Below, piece by piece: positions 7,779 to 16,114 of a DNA stretch of 44,011 nucleotides. The stretch is from an uncultured Clostridia bacterium. Lineage in GTDB: Bacteria; Bacillota; Clostridia; Christensenellales; CAG-138. Location: contig CAKTYT010000014.1 in NCBI GenBank assembly GCA_934633695.1, positions 1 through 44,011 of the forward strand, given 5' to 3'. A program made the translations under genes and the position numbers. The notes beneath the pieces are model-generated. The model was not told where the DNA came from. It did no database searches and saw nothing but the letters and a program-made list of their open reading frames with translations. Within the stretch, counting starts at the first letter, position 1; each line of letters begins with the position of its first letter.

Positions 7779-9539
7779 ATGGAAGGAACTCATCTTCCTC
7801 ACCATGGCAGTGTAATTTCGTTTGATGAGTTTGCAAACAACAGTGACGAGCTTGTCAGACTTGCGCAGGAAAGGGTCGATGAAGAAAACTTTTACAGTGC
7901 ATTAGTCCTATTGCGTAAGGCACATGAGGCAGATCCGTTGGATTGCGAAATTCAGCTCCTGATTGCGGAAGTGCTTGTTGATATGTGCTGCTTTGACGAA
8001 GCGATGTATGAGCTTTGCCACATTATTGACACCGACAATCAGTTCTTTGTAAGCGGTGTTGCCGATCTTGGCGGATGTTATTTTAGAATGTCAAGGTTTG
8101 AGGCGGCAATGGATGCTCTTGAAAGCATAAAGGATCGGCAGAGCGAGCTTGATGAATCAGAGCTGGAGGCAGTTGGAGAAATTACGGCTGCATATGAGTT
8201 CATTTCGCATGTGAGTACAAAGGTGCAAAAGAAGCCGCCGATAAGGGATATCGAGGATGTTAAGAGTGAGCAGTGTATAAAAAAATGCAACGATTTCTTT
8301 TTTAAAGGTGAGTACAGTGAAATGCTCAATTATGCATTGCCAAAGGTGGGAACCGTATCGCCGAGCGGCGATTTGTATGGAATGCTTTGCCTGGGCTTCC
8401 TTGAGACGGACAGATGCGTTGAAGGACTCGAGTTTATCAGGAACATCCCGAGTGAAATTCGCAAATCTGACAGAATCCAATGCGCTGAAGCAATAATGCA
8501 GCATAGAATCGGTAATGAAGCGGAGTCTGACAGAATTTGCCGGCAGCTTTTTTCCGCTGCAGAAAAAAAAGAAGAGTTAAATCTGATTGTTTGCTCATTG
8601 TTCATTGAACTCGGTAAATTTAAGGAGGCAATGCAAATTGCAAAGAAACTCAACGACCTTATGCCATACGATAAGATTGCAATGAATTTTTATGCCGGTC
8701 TGCTGTATGTGAACGGAAACCGTAAAGCTGCCGAGGCAGTTTATCATAAGATCCTGAAAATAAATGAAAATAATTTTGTCGCAAAGTACTTCCTATCTCA
8801 CAGCAGCGAAGAGTTGGAGAGGCAAAACGCAATTAAATACCTGATTGGTTATAGGCTTCCGCCGTCCGGCGAGATGAAGGTGATCGATACACTCAACGAA
8901 ATGATTGCATGCGAAGATAAAAGGGGTTTTGGGGACGAGAAAAGCGAGGATGTTCATGCAGTCGTTGAATGGGTCCTGATGAATGGAACTGAAGAAATGC
9001 AAATCGACTGTGCAGATTTTCTGCTTCGTGCGGGAAGTGCCGAGGCAATGCACTTGATTCGGTTTCTTTTGATCAATCCAAAGACCTGTGACAGAGCAAA
9101 AAAATACATAGCAGTAGTTGCCACTGAGGTTTATCGAAGGGAAACGCTCTACGTTTTTTATGATGATGGGCTTCATATTGCTGCCGGTTGGATGCCGATT
9201 GACGAAGTAATGTGGCCGATGCTGATGACCGGTTCTTATATGAAGCTGGTGTCCTTTATTGAAAGCAAGCTCGAGTCCAGAGATTCGGTTCTTTGTACTG
9301 TTGCAAAGTCTCTTGCCGCACTCTACGGAATGAGGTGTTCCGGTGACTATCTTTCTCTCAGTAACGACCAGATAGAGGCCGCTGCAAAGCTGATTATTGA
9401 GAGGTCAGCTGTGTTATGCGAGGGCAGGGTAAAAAAAATTGACGATATTATTGAAGGCATTGAGGTCACGAAGAAGCGTTATGATAACGCAGCTGCACGT
9501 TATGCCAAATACATGAAGGATGATGATATTAAATGGTAA
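7779..9539 (+). CDS. TPR-repeat protein of unknown function
   Basis: This 586-residue soluble protein has no signal peptide and no membrane helix. Helical TPR-like units are visible around residues 30-130 (for example FYSALVLLRKAHEADPLD) and 180-340 (ALLYVNGNRKAAEAVYHKIL-like segments). The C-terminal 200 residues are helical without a recognised domain. It starts two bases after the Hsp33 stop and overlaps the next gene by 7 nt, so it is embedded in the operon. TPR proteins are protein-protein adaptors, and I cannot name a partner. Its position between Hsp33 and an RNA methyltransferase suggests a housekeeping cytoplasmic role, but this is inference. Confidence 0.8.
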   Translation: MEGTHLPHHGSVISFDEFANNSDELVRLAQERVDEENFYSALVLLRKAHEADPLDCEIQLLIAEVLVDMCCFDEAMYELCHIIDTDNQFFVSGVADLGGCYFRMSRFEAAMDALESIKDRQSELDESELEAVGEITAAYEFISHVSTKVQKKPPIRDIEDVKSEQCIKKCNDFFFKGEYSEMLNYALPKVGTVSPSGDLYGMLCLGFLETDRCVEGLEFIRNIPSEIRKSDRIQCAEAIMQHRIGNEAESDRICRQLFSAAEKKEELNLIVCSLFIELGKFKEAMQIAKKLNDLMPYDKIAMNFYAGLLYVNGNRKAAEAVYHKILKINENNFVAKYFLSHSSEELERQNAIKYLIGYRLPPSGEMKVIDTLNEMIACEDKRGFGDEKSEDVHAVVEWVLMNGTEEMQIDCADFLLRAGSAEAMHLIRFLLINPKTCDRAKKYIAVVATEVYRRETLYVFYDDGLHIAAGWMPIDEVMWPMLMTGSYMKLVSFIESKLESRDSVLCTVAKSLAALYGMRCSGDYLSLSNDQIEAAAKLIIERSAVLCEGRVKKIDDIIEGIEVTKKRYDNAAARYAKYMKDDDIKW

Positions 9540-10693
9540 ACAGGTTTATTGCAACTTGCAAAATCGGACTTGAAGCTGTTGTTGCAGGTGAGCTTCGAAA
9601 TCTTGGCATTGAGGTTTCTTCCGTTGCGGATGCGAGAGTGAATTTTGCAGGGGATTACTTTACAATGGCGAGGGCATGCCTTTGGCTCAGAACAGCAGAA
9701 AGGGTACTTATGGTCGTTGATGAATTTCCTGCGGAGACCTTTGACCAACTTTTTGAAGGGGTAAGGCATATTCCATGGAAGAACTATCTTAAACGCGATT
9801 CGTTTATTCATGTAAATGGAAAATCCGCAAAGAGTAAGTTATTCTCTGTCAGCGACTGCCAAAGCATTGCAAAAAAAGCAATTGTCGAATCTCTGAAACG
9901 TTCGTACAATGTCCGTGTGCTTCCCGAAACGGGAAAACACATTATTATCGAAATAGGTATACTGAGAAACAATGTTACTGTTGCACTTGACTGTTGCGGT
10001 GCCGGATTGTCGAGAAGAGGTTACAGAACCTTTAACGTTCCTGCTCCAATATCGGAAACACTCGGTGCGGCAATTATCTTGCTTTCGGGATATCGTGCGG
10101 AGAGGCCGCTTGTTGATCCCATGTGCGGTTCGGGAACTATGCCAATTGAAGCGGCAATGATAGGTTCAAATATGGCCGTCGGCATGAACAGAAGCTTTGC
10201 GGCAGAGGAATGGCACTTTATGGATTTTCCCGCATTTGAAAGGGCAAGAGAAGAGGCAAGGGACAGTATAAAGCATGTTAAGCTCGATATAACCGGCTCG
10301 GACATTGATGCTCATTCCATCGATATATGCAAAAAACATGCGAAGAAAGCCGGCGTCATGCTGAATTGGGCTGTGAAACCACTTAAAGATTTCCACGAAG
10401 AGAGGAGCGGAGGGGTCATCGTTTGCAATCCTCCGTACGGCGAAAGGCTTATGGAAAAGCGGGATGTCGAAAGACTCTATCACCAAATGCATGAGGCTTT
10501 TTCAACACTAGACAGCTGGAGCATAAACATAATAACTTCCCATCCGACGTTTGAGAAAATCTACGGCAGGCGTGCTGATAAACGGAGGAAATTGTCAAAC
10601 GGCGGTATGGTGTGTACGCTTTACCGATACTATCCGAAAAGGCTCAGCTGCGGCGGTGAACGTGATATAAATAAAGCTGATTTACAAGAATGA
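9533..10693 (+). CDS. THUMP-domain RNA methyltransferase (RlmL N-terminal/YpsC family)
   Basis: This 386-residue protein matches the COG0116 family. It has an N-terminal ferredoxin-like and THUMP region (about 1-155) that binds RNA, then a Rossmann methyltransferase domain with PMCGSGTMPIEAA as motif I and N299-P-P-Y-G-E-R-L as the catalytic motif IV typical of N2-guanine methylation. Escherichia coli RlmL makes m2G2445 in 23S rRNA; the Bacillus homologue YpsC is of the same type. The exact target here is inferred. It overlaps the TPR gene by 7 nt. Confidence 0.9.
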   Translation: MVNRFIATCKIGLEAVVAGELRNLGIEVSSVADARVNFAGDYFTMARACLWLRTAERVLMVVDEFPAETFDQLFEGVRHIPWKNYLKRDSFIHVNGKSAKSKLFSVSDCQSIAKKAIVESLKRSYNVRVLPETGKHIIIEIGILRNNVTVALDCCGAGLSRRGYRTFNVPAPISETLGAAIILLSGYRAERPLVDPMCGSGTMPIEAAMIGSNMAVGMNRSFAAEEWHFMDFPAFERAREEARDSIKHVKLDITGSDIDAHSIDICKKHAKKAGVMLNWAVKPLKDFHEERSGGVIVCNPPYGERLMEKRDVERLYHQMHEAFSTLDSWSINIITSHPTFEKIYGRRADKRRKLSNGGMVCTLYRYYPKRLSCGGERDINKADLQE

Positions 10694-10707
10694 AAGGGGT
10701 CGATAAA

Positions 10708-11298
10708 ATGAGACTTGTTATTGCTTCCAACAACGCAAATAAAATAAGGGAAATCGAACAGATACTCGGCTCACGGTTTGATGAAGTCGTTTCAATGAGG
10801 ACGGCGGGTCTGGAGCTTGACGTCCTTGAAGATGCAGATACTTTTATGGGGAATGCGGAAAAAAAGGCTGTTGAAGCTGCAAGACTGCTTCCGGGCGATG
10901 CTGTGCTTGCAGATGATTCCGGCCTTTGCGTTGATGCCTTGGGTGGTGCTCCGGGTGTATACTCTGCAAGATATGCCAATGATGGCCACGATGATGCTGC
11001 TAACCGTGCAAAACTGCTCGAGACGATGAAGGACGTTCCTTTTGAAAGGCGTGACGCACACTTTGCTTGTGCGATGGTGCTTATACATCCCGAAAAGGGT
11101 AAGCTCACGGCTTACGGCAGGGTTAACGGCAAAATTTTGAATGAGGAAATCGGAGAAAATGGCTTTGGTTACGACTCGCTCTTCCTTTATGAACCGGATG
11201 GATTGAGTTTTGCACAGATTGATGCACAAAGAAAAAATGCAATAAGTCATAGGCACAATGCACTCATGCTTTTGCTCTCCGCACTGGGTGAGGATTGA
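10708..11298 (+). CDS. rdgB: XTP/dITP diphosphatase (HAM1/RdgB family)
   Basis: The enzyme hydrolyses deaminated purine triphosphates (XTP, dITP, ITP) to monophosphates and so keeps them out of DNA and RNA. The 196-residue product has the N-terminal SNNANKIREI motif and the DAVLADDSGLCVDALGGAPG signature with SARYA. The ATG at 10708 is preferred over the in-frame ATG at 10690, because AAAGGGG lies 8 nt before it and the family starts with M-x-[IL]-V-[IL]-A-S. It follows the THUMP methyltransferase gene directly and is next to a YfcE-type phosphodiesterase, a common arrangement in Bacillota. Confidence 0.95.
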   Translation: MRLVIASNNANKIREIEQILGSRFDEVVSMRTAGLELDVLEDADTFMGNAEKKAVEAARLLPGDAVLADDSGLCVDALGGAPGVYSARYANDGHDDAANRAKLLETMKDVPFERRDAHFACAMVLIHPEKGKLTAYGRVNGKILNEEIGENGFGYDSLFLYEPDGLSFAQIDAQRKNAISHRHNALMLLLSALGED

Positions 11299-11306
11299 GA
11301 CACAGT

Positions 11307-11789
11307 ATGAAGAGAATTGGTGTTATAAGTGATGCACACGGCGACTTTTTCGCAGTAAAAGTTTGTGTTGAGATGGCGGGGAAGGTTGATTCTTGGGTTC
11401 ACCTCGGTGATGTGGTAAGCGATGCAAGCTACTTGGCTTCAATTACGGGAATGCCGGTTTACAGTGTCCGCGGAAACTGTGATGCCGGAGCTGCCGTTGA
11501 ATCCGAACTCATTATCACTGTTGATGGTGTAAGGATCATGTTGGTACATGGGCATATGCATGGCATAGATTACCCCGGCGTTTCTGCTGCGGTCCATTAT
11601 GCAGAGGAAAAACAGTGCAGTGTCCTTCTGTATGGGCATACGCATGTGCCCGATGTTTCGATGTACGGTGGGGTTTTGGCAGTTAATCCCGGAAGTCCTT
11701 CCAGACCTCGAAATGGACATAAGCCATCGTTTGCGATGCTTGAAATTGAAGACGGAAAAGTGAAGCCGAAAATTGTGGCGATAAAATGA
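11307..11789 (+). CDS. YfcE-type metallophosphoesterase
   Basis: This 160-residue calcineurin-like phosphoesterase has the metal-binding motifs in order: D-A-H-G-D near the start, H-L-G-D, GNCD, VHGH and GHTH. Family members hydrolyse phosphodiesters in vitro with Mn2+; the natural substrate is unclear. ATG at 11307 is chosen over a TTG at 11295 because the sequence then starts MKRIGVISDAHGD, as in relatives. The ribosome binding site (GAGG at 11290) is rather far away, so translation may depend on coupling to rdgB, which ends 8 nt earlier. It is the last gene of the operon. Confidence 0.9.
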   Translation: MKRIGVISDAHGDFFAVKVCVEMAGKVDSWVHLGDVVSDASYLASITGMPVYSVRGNCDAGAAVESELIITVDGVRIMLVHGHMHGIDYPGVSAAVHYAEEKQCSVLLYGHTHVPDVSMYGGVLAVNPGSPSRPRNGHKPSFAMLEIEDGKVKPKIVAIK

Positions 11790-11803
11790 AAACGCAAATT
11801 AAT

Positions 11804-11850
11804 TAAGCCATAGAAACCGCAGAGAATGTTAGGTGGTTCCTATGGCTTTC
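11804..11850. terminator. Hairpin between convergent yfcE-type gene and glgA
   Basis: AAGCCATAGAAACC pairs with GGTTCCTATGGCTT over 14 positions with one mismatch. T-rich sequence flanks both sides (TTTCGTTGTCTTT on +, TTAATTAATTT on -), so it can serve both converging transcripts. Confidence 0.65.
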
Positions 11851-11857
11851 GTTGTCT

Positions 11858-13297
11858 TTAAATCTGTGCATTCACAAGTTTATTGTATAATTCGACATAC
11901 TTTTTCGCACTCTTTTGCCATCCAAAATCACAGCTCATTGCTTGCAATTGCAGTTTGTCCCAAGAAGTTCGATCGTTGCGATAGAGCAATAATGCGTCAC
12001 GAATACAGTTATAGAGTTCCTCTGCCAAATAGTTGCGGAAGGAAAAACCATTGCCTTCGCCTGTGTATTTATTGTATGGAGCAATGCTGTCAGCAAGACC
12101 TCCGGTTTCGCGAACTACCGGGAGACTTCCATATCTTAAAGCGAGCATTTGGGAAAGGCCGCAGGGCTCAAAGGCAGAAGGCATTATGAAAAGGTCCGAG
12201 CCTGCATAGATACAGCGGGCAAGGACATCGTTCATTTCGGAACGAAAGGCGATTTTACCTGGATAAGCGTCCTGCATTTTCGAAAAAAAGTTTTCATACC
12301 GGTTATCACCCATGCCGAGTACGATGAGCTGGCAGTTAAGGTCCATAAGTCCGGGGACAACGGCCTGCACAAGATCAATGCCTTTTTGGTCGGTCAATCT
12401 TGAAATAACGGCGGCAATGGGAATATCCGCACTTTCCTCAAGCCCGACGGATTTTTGGAGTGCAATTTTGCAGACCTCCTTCCCTGCCGGATTATTCATG
12501 GAATAGTTTGCGGGAATATTCACGTCAGTTTCGGGATTGAATAGGGTATTGTCAATTCCGTTCAAGATGCCTACTACCTTGTGGCTGTAATAGCGGATCA
12601 GTCCATCAAGCGTTTCGCCGTAGACGGGAGTTTGTATTTCGTGCGAATAAGTCGGGCTGACAGTGCTGACCATATCGGAAAAGACTATGCCTGCTTTCAT
12701 TGCATTGACATTGCAGTAGTATTCAGCTTTTTCAAGTGCCTCTTGACCGATGCCGAGCATTTCATTGACCAGTCGTGGGTTCATGAGACCTTGGTAACGA
12801 AGATTGTGAATGGTATAGAGCACTTTGACTTTTTCCCACCTGCTGTCCGTGCGGTACTGTGTGGATAACAGCATGGGAATAAGTCCCGTTTGCCAATCGT
12901 TGAGATGGAGCACATCGGGGACGATATCAAGCCTTGACATAATTTCGATTGAAGCACGGCAGAACCAACAGAAGCGTTCCGCCTCAAAATCGCCTGAAGA
13001 ATAGACATAATTCTGCTTAAAATAGTATTCATTATCGGCAAAATAATAATTAACGCCGTTGATTTCGAGGTAATCTATCCCTACATATTGACTGCGCCAA
13101 CCCATTGCTATATGAAAATCCGTCAAGTGCTTCATTTCCGAACGATATTTTTCGGGAATCATGCTGTACTTGGGTATAATCACGCTGACGGAAATGCCCT
13201 GTGCAGTCAATGCAGGCGGGAGAGTGCCGGTTACATCGGCAAGTCCTCCTGTTTTAATAAATGGAATGCATTCACTTGAAACGATTGTGACTTTCAT
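11858..13297 (-). CDS. glgA: Glycogen synthase (ADP-glucose dependent, GT5)
   Basis: The enzyme transfers glucose from ADP-glucose to a growing alpha-1,4-glucan. The 479-residue product starts MKVTIVSSECIPFIKTGGLADV, with the KTGGLAD motif that binds ADP-glucose phosphate. It has the GT-B fold with a C-terminal half ending in an ALRYGSLPVVRETGGLADSI segment. The ATG at 13297 is preferred because AAAGGAG lies 5-6 nt upstream. It stands alone: no glgC, glgB, glgD or phosphorylase is in the window, so its ADP-glucose supply must come from genes elsewhere. There is little room for its own promoter, because a terminator hairpin of the upstream gene lies only about 35 nt before the start. Confidence 0.95.
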   Translation of the reverse strand: MKVTIVSSECIPFIKTGGLADVTGTLPPALTAQGISVSVIIPKYSMIPEKYRSEMKHLTDFHIAMGWRSQYVGIDYLEINGVNYYFADNEYYFKQNYVYSSGDFEAERFCWFCRASIEIMSRLDIVPDVLHLNDWQTGLIPMLLSTQYRTDSRWEKVKVLYTIHNLRYQGLMNPRLVNEMLGIGQEALEKAEYYCNVNAMKAGIVFSDMVSTVSPTYSHEIQTPVYGETLDGLIRYYSHKVVGILNGIDNTLFNPETDVNIPANYSMNNPAGKEVCKIALQKSVGLEESADIPIAAVISRLTDQKGIDLVQAVVPGLMDLNCQLIVLGMGDNRYENFFSKMQDAYPGKIAFRSEMNDVLARCIYAGSDLFIMPSAFEPCGLSQMLALRYGSLPVVRETGGLADSIAPYNKYTGEGNGFSFRNYLAEELYNCIRDALLLYRNDRTSWDKLQLQAMSCDFGWQKSAKKYVELYNKLVNAQI

Positions 13298-13322
13298 AAA
13301 AACTCCTTTTACTGTATTTGAG

Positions 13323-13362
13323 AGAAAAATACAGGGGCACACGGAGAGCCCGCTGCCCCTGC
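13323..13362 (-). terminator. Terminator of the 13378-14160 dockerin gene, within the glgA leader
   Basis: On the - strand GCAGGGGCA pairs with TGCCCCTGT, followed by ATTTTT. The 3' arm overlaps a second hairpin (CTGTATTT with AAATACAG, 13312-13334), so the two structures cannot form fully at once. Confidence 0.7.
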
Positions 13363-13377
13363 AAATAGAGAAGATTC

Positions 13378-14160
13378 TTAAGAGAGACTCATTGCGGCAC
13401 GAAGAATTGAAACGGCATCGACACCGTCAACGCTGCCGTCTAAGTCAAAATCACCTGCTGCAAGTGCATCGCCTTCAAGAAGTGCAACGCCCATTGCATG
13501 GCGGAGAACATAGAGTGCATCAGTCGCAGTAACGATGCCGTCACCGTCAACGTCACCGGGAATTATAGGTGAGGTTTCACCCTCGATATTGAATGTTACA
13601 TAGTCAATACCGATTGAGTAGCCGTCCGGACAATTGAAATGACGGAACATGATGCGGACAGTCTGCCCTGCATATTCTGTCAGCTCGATGTCAAAATCTA
13701 TGTAAGTGCCCATGCTTACGGACGACACGACTTCATCGCCCCATGTTTCACCGCCATCAGTCGAGACATAGACGGCAAGAAAATCTGAATCATATTCATA
13801 TCCGGTGTAGAGAAAATTGACCCATGCCCTGTCAACGCCTTCGGGAACGGAAATCTCAGGGGAAATGAGGCAATTGTCGGGATCGAGCGGAGAATGTGCG
13901 GACCAGTCGTAGCTTTCACTGAACATGAAGCCGTCGCCGCTGAATGCGTAAAGGTCATCATTTTCGATTTCGCCGTTCCAGCTCCAGTTGAAGCCGTCGC
14001 CGTCCCGGTCAATGCGAGTCCACAAATTGACTTCGTCCTGAGTTTCAAAATCCCAGGTTTCAAGCGTCTGTTCGGATCTTGCAGGCTCTGCCGCAACGGG
14101 GAAGATGACTGAAGCAGCAAGCATAGCGGATGCAAGCATCATTGCAAAGATTTTCTTCAT
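13378..14160 (-). CDS. Secreted choice-of-anchor J protein with C-terminal dockerin
   Basis: This 260-residue protein has a signal peptide cut after about residue 24 (PVAA). A beta-sandwich resembling the choice-of-anchor J/cleaved adhesin family (about 33-198) follows, with the typical core WTRIDRDGDGFNWSW..FSESY..DNCLISPEI..VSTDGGETW..YAGQTVRIMFRH. A type I-like dockerin (200-260) ends the protein, with two calcium loops, DVDGDGIVTATD and DFDLDGSVDGVD. Dockerins bind cohesins on scaffold proteins. No catalytic domain is present, so it is probably a binding or surface-exposed accessory. AGGAGGT lies just ahead of the start. It lies between glgA and pepF on the same strand, but hairpins separate it from both. 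Confidence 0.85.
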   Translation of the reverse strand: MKKIFAMMLASAMLAASVIFPVAAEPARSEQTLETWDFETQDEVNLWTRIDRDGDGFNWSWNGEIENDDLYAFSGDGFMFSESYDWSAHSPLDPDNCLISPEISVPEGVDRAWVNFLYTGYEYDSDFLAVYVSTDGGETWGDEVVSSVSMGTYIDFDIELTEYAGQTVRIMFRHFNCPDGYSIGIDYVTFNIEGETSPIIPGDVDGDGIVTATDALYVLRHAMGVALLEGDALAAGDFDLDGSVDGVDAVSILRAAMSLS

Positions 14161-14177
14161 AAATATACCTCCTTTTT

Positions 14178-14208
14178 ATCAAAAGGCGGAGAGTGACCTC
14201 TGCCCTTT
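14178..14208 (-). terminator. Weak terminator-like hairpin after pepF
   Basis: On the - strand AAAGGGCAGAG pairs with CTCCGCCTTT with one bulge, and TTTTGAT follows. It lies between the pepF stop and the ribosome binding site of the dockerin gene. The U-tract is short, so readthrough is likely. Confidence 0.4.
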
Positions 14209-14212
14209 GTTA

Positions 14213-15985
14213 TCAGACATTATAAATTTTCTTGACAAGACGTTCAAACTCGTTGACGAGTTTTTCATAGGAGCGCAGGCTGGTGAGCCAGAATTCCTTA
14301 TCAGTCAAATCAATGCCTGCAACTTTTGCAGTGTCTTCAACGGTTGCAATGGGGGTGGTATACAGGAGCTTTTTGTAAACGGGAACAAAGCTGCTGCCCA
14401 TTTCGTTGTACTTTGCGTACAAGCCTCTTGCAAATAGACCGCCGAACGCATAGGGGAAGTTATAGAAGGATAGACCGGAACTGTAATAGTGACCCTTGCA
14501 CAACCACATGTAGGGGTGGAGGAATTCGGGGTCAAGGCCATCACCATAGGCTTCCTTCTGAGCATTGAGCATAAGCTCACACAGCTTGTCGGGGAACATG
14601 AAATCGTTGGAACGATTTTCGAAGACAGCAGTCTCGAAGAGATACCTCGAGTAGATGTCGCACATAATCTGAGTGGTATCCATCAGCTGACTTTCGATAA
14701 GCGTAAGACGTTCTTCGTCAGTCTGTGCAGCGGCAATTGCAGCATCCATAACGACATGTTCATTGAAGGTTGAAGCAGTTTCTGCGACGGGCATAGAATA
14801 ATCGTTGTTGAGCGGACGGTGCTTTTCGAGGTTGAAGTTATGGAAAGCGTGACCAAGCTCGTGTGCAAGCGTGACTATGTCGCTGAAAGAACCATCAAAA
14901 TTGGTGAGAACGCGGCTTTGCCTGTGTCCTTCAAGCCCGGAGCAAAATGCACCGCCGACTTTACCCTCGTGGGGATAGAAATCAATCCATGACTCATTGA
15001 ATGCTCGTTCGACCATATTTGCAAGATCGGAGTCGAAACCGCGGAATATGTTGAGCAAGTAGTCCCTTGCTTCTTCAACGGTGTATTTTTTATTGCTGCT
15101 GCCGAGAGGAGCGAACATATCATACCACGGCATACCGTTCTTATGTCCGAGTGCCTCTGCCTTGAGACGGAGATACTTGCGGAAAATATGCATGTAATCC
15201 TGCATTGAGGAAAGAAGTGCATCCAGCGTTTCACGAGTCATTCGGGCGTTGTACAGAGTTGCCTGGAGGGGAGAGTCAAACCCACGCAGACGTGTGGAAT
15301 TGAGAACCTGGAGTTTGATGCTGTTGAGGGAGAACGCAACGGAATCCTTAATTTTATCATAGCAGGCAAGTTCTGCTTCGTATGCGTCTTTGCGTACGGA
15401 GGGGTCGGGGTCGTACGCAAGGTTGCGTACAGAGGAAAGACCGATCTGATCTCCTCTGTAATCTGCCATTACGGAGGAGGTAAGGTAGCTTTGCAAGTCA
15501 CTCCATGCACTGCCGCCGCTGATGTTGTAAAGAGACATAACCTCTTCGCACTCATCGCTGAGCATGTGTTTCTGGTCTTCTCTGATGTTGCGGAGCATGT
15601 ATTCATATTCCTTGAGAAGAGGATCAGAATTTATGATTTCATCGAGGTTTGCAATGCCTGCGATGAAACGGCGGATGGCCGTGTCCTCTTTAGCCGTGGA
15701 GCTGAGCTTGTTCATAAGTCTGCCGATAACGGAAGCAGATTCGGCATCCTTTGTGTTTGTACTTGAACGAAGACTTGCATATGAAAATAAGTCGGAGAAG
15801 AGCTGGCTGTTCGTCTCACTTTCGTGAATATAGGTGAGGAGAGCTTCCTTTGGATCCATGTCATTCATCTTCGCTGCAAATGCCTTGGTGTTTGAAACGA
15901 CTTCATCAACCTTGGCAAAGTCTGCAATGAATTTGGGGTCGTCATACCCCTTGTAAAGCACGTCGAGTGACCATTCAGAATTCAT
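14213..15985 (-). CDS. pepF: Oligoendopeptidase F (M3 zinc metallopeptidase)
   Basis: This cytoplasmic thimet-type peptidase degrades short peptides. The 590-residue product is close to the usual family length of about 600. The catalytic zinc site is H375-E-L-G-H379 in LAHELGHAFHNF, with a further Glu about 25 residues downstream (VAETASTFNEH). The N-terminal half is the helical M3 propeptide-like region. No in-frame start codon lies upstream. AAAGGAAA (16018-16025) is far from the ATG, but a 7-bp hairpin between them could bring it closer. The dipeptidase gene upstream on the same strand could act with it in peptide use. Confidence 0.95.
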   Translation of the reverse strand: MNSEWSLDVLYKGYDDPKFIADFAKVDEVVSNTKAFAAKMNDMDPKEALLTYIHESETNSQLFSDLFSYASLRSSTNTKDAESASVIGRLMNKLSSTAKEDTAIRRFIAGIANLDEIINSDPLLKEYEYMLRNIREDQKHMLSDECEEVMSLYNISGGSAWSDLQSYLTSSVMADYRGDQIGLSSVRNLAYDPDPSVRKDAYEAELACYDKIKDSVAFSLNSIKLQVLNSTRLRGFDSPLQATLYNARMTRETLDALLSSMQDYMHIFRKYLRLKAEALGHKNGMPWYDMFAPLGSSNKKYTVEEARDYLLNIFRGFDSDLANMVERAFNESWIDFYPHEGKVGGAFCSGLEGHRQSRVLTNFDGSFSDIVTLAHELGHAFHNFNLEKHRPLNNDYSMPVAETASTFNEHVVMDAAIAAAQTDEERLTLIESQLMDTTQIMCDIYSRYLFETAVFENRSNDFMFPDKLCELMLNAQKEAYGDGLDPEFLHPYMWLCKGHYYSSGLSFYNFPYAFGGLFARGLYAKYNEMGSSFVPVYKKLLYTTPIATVEDTAKVAGIDLTDKEFWLTSLRSYEKLVNEFERLVKKIYNV

Positions 15986-16058
15986 AATCGTAACCGTGAC
16001 TTTCGTACGAGCGAAAGTTTCCTTTCTTTTTTGATTGGTTTTGCGGAGTAAAGCATTG

Positions 16059-16106
16059 GGACGATGAAGTTGAAAGATCTATTTTCAACCTCTCGTCCTC
16101 TTTTTT
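16059..16106 (+). terminator. Intrinsic terminator pointing along the + strand, between the dipeptidase and pepF genes
   Basis: GGACGA (16059-16064) and GTTGAAA (16069-16075) pair with TTTCAAC (16083-16089) and TCGTCC (16093-16098), and TCTTTTTT follows on the + strand. Both neighbouring genes are on the - strand, where the hairpin is preceded by A and lacks a U-tract. Confidence 0.5.
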
Positions 16107-16114
16107 GTTAATAA

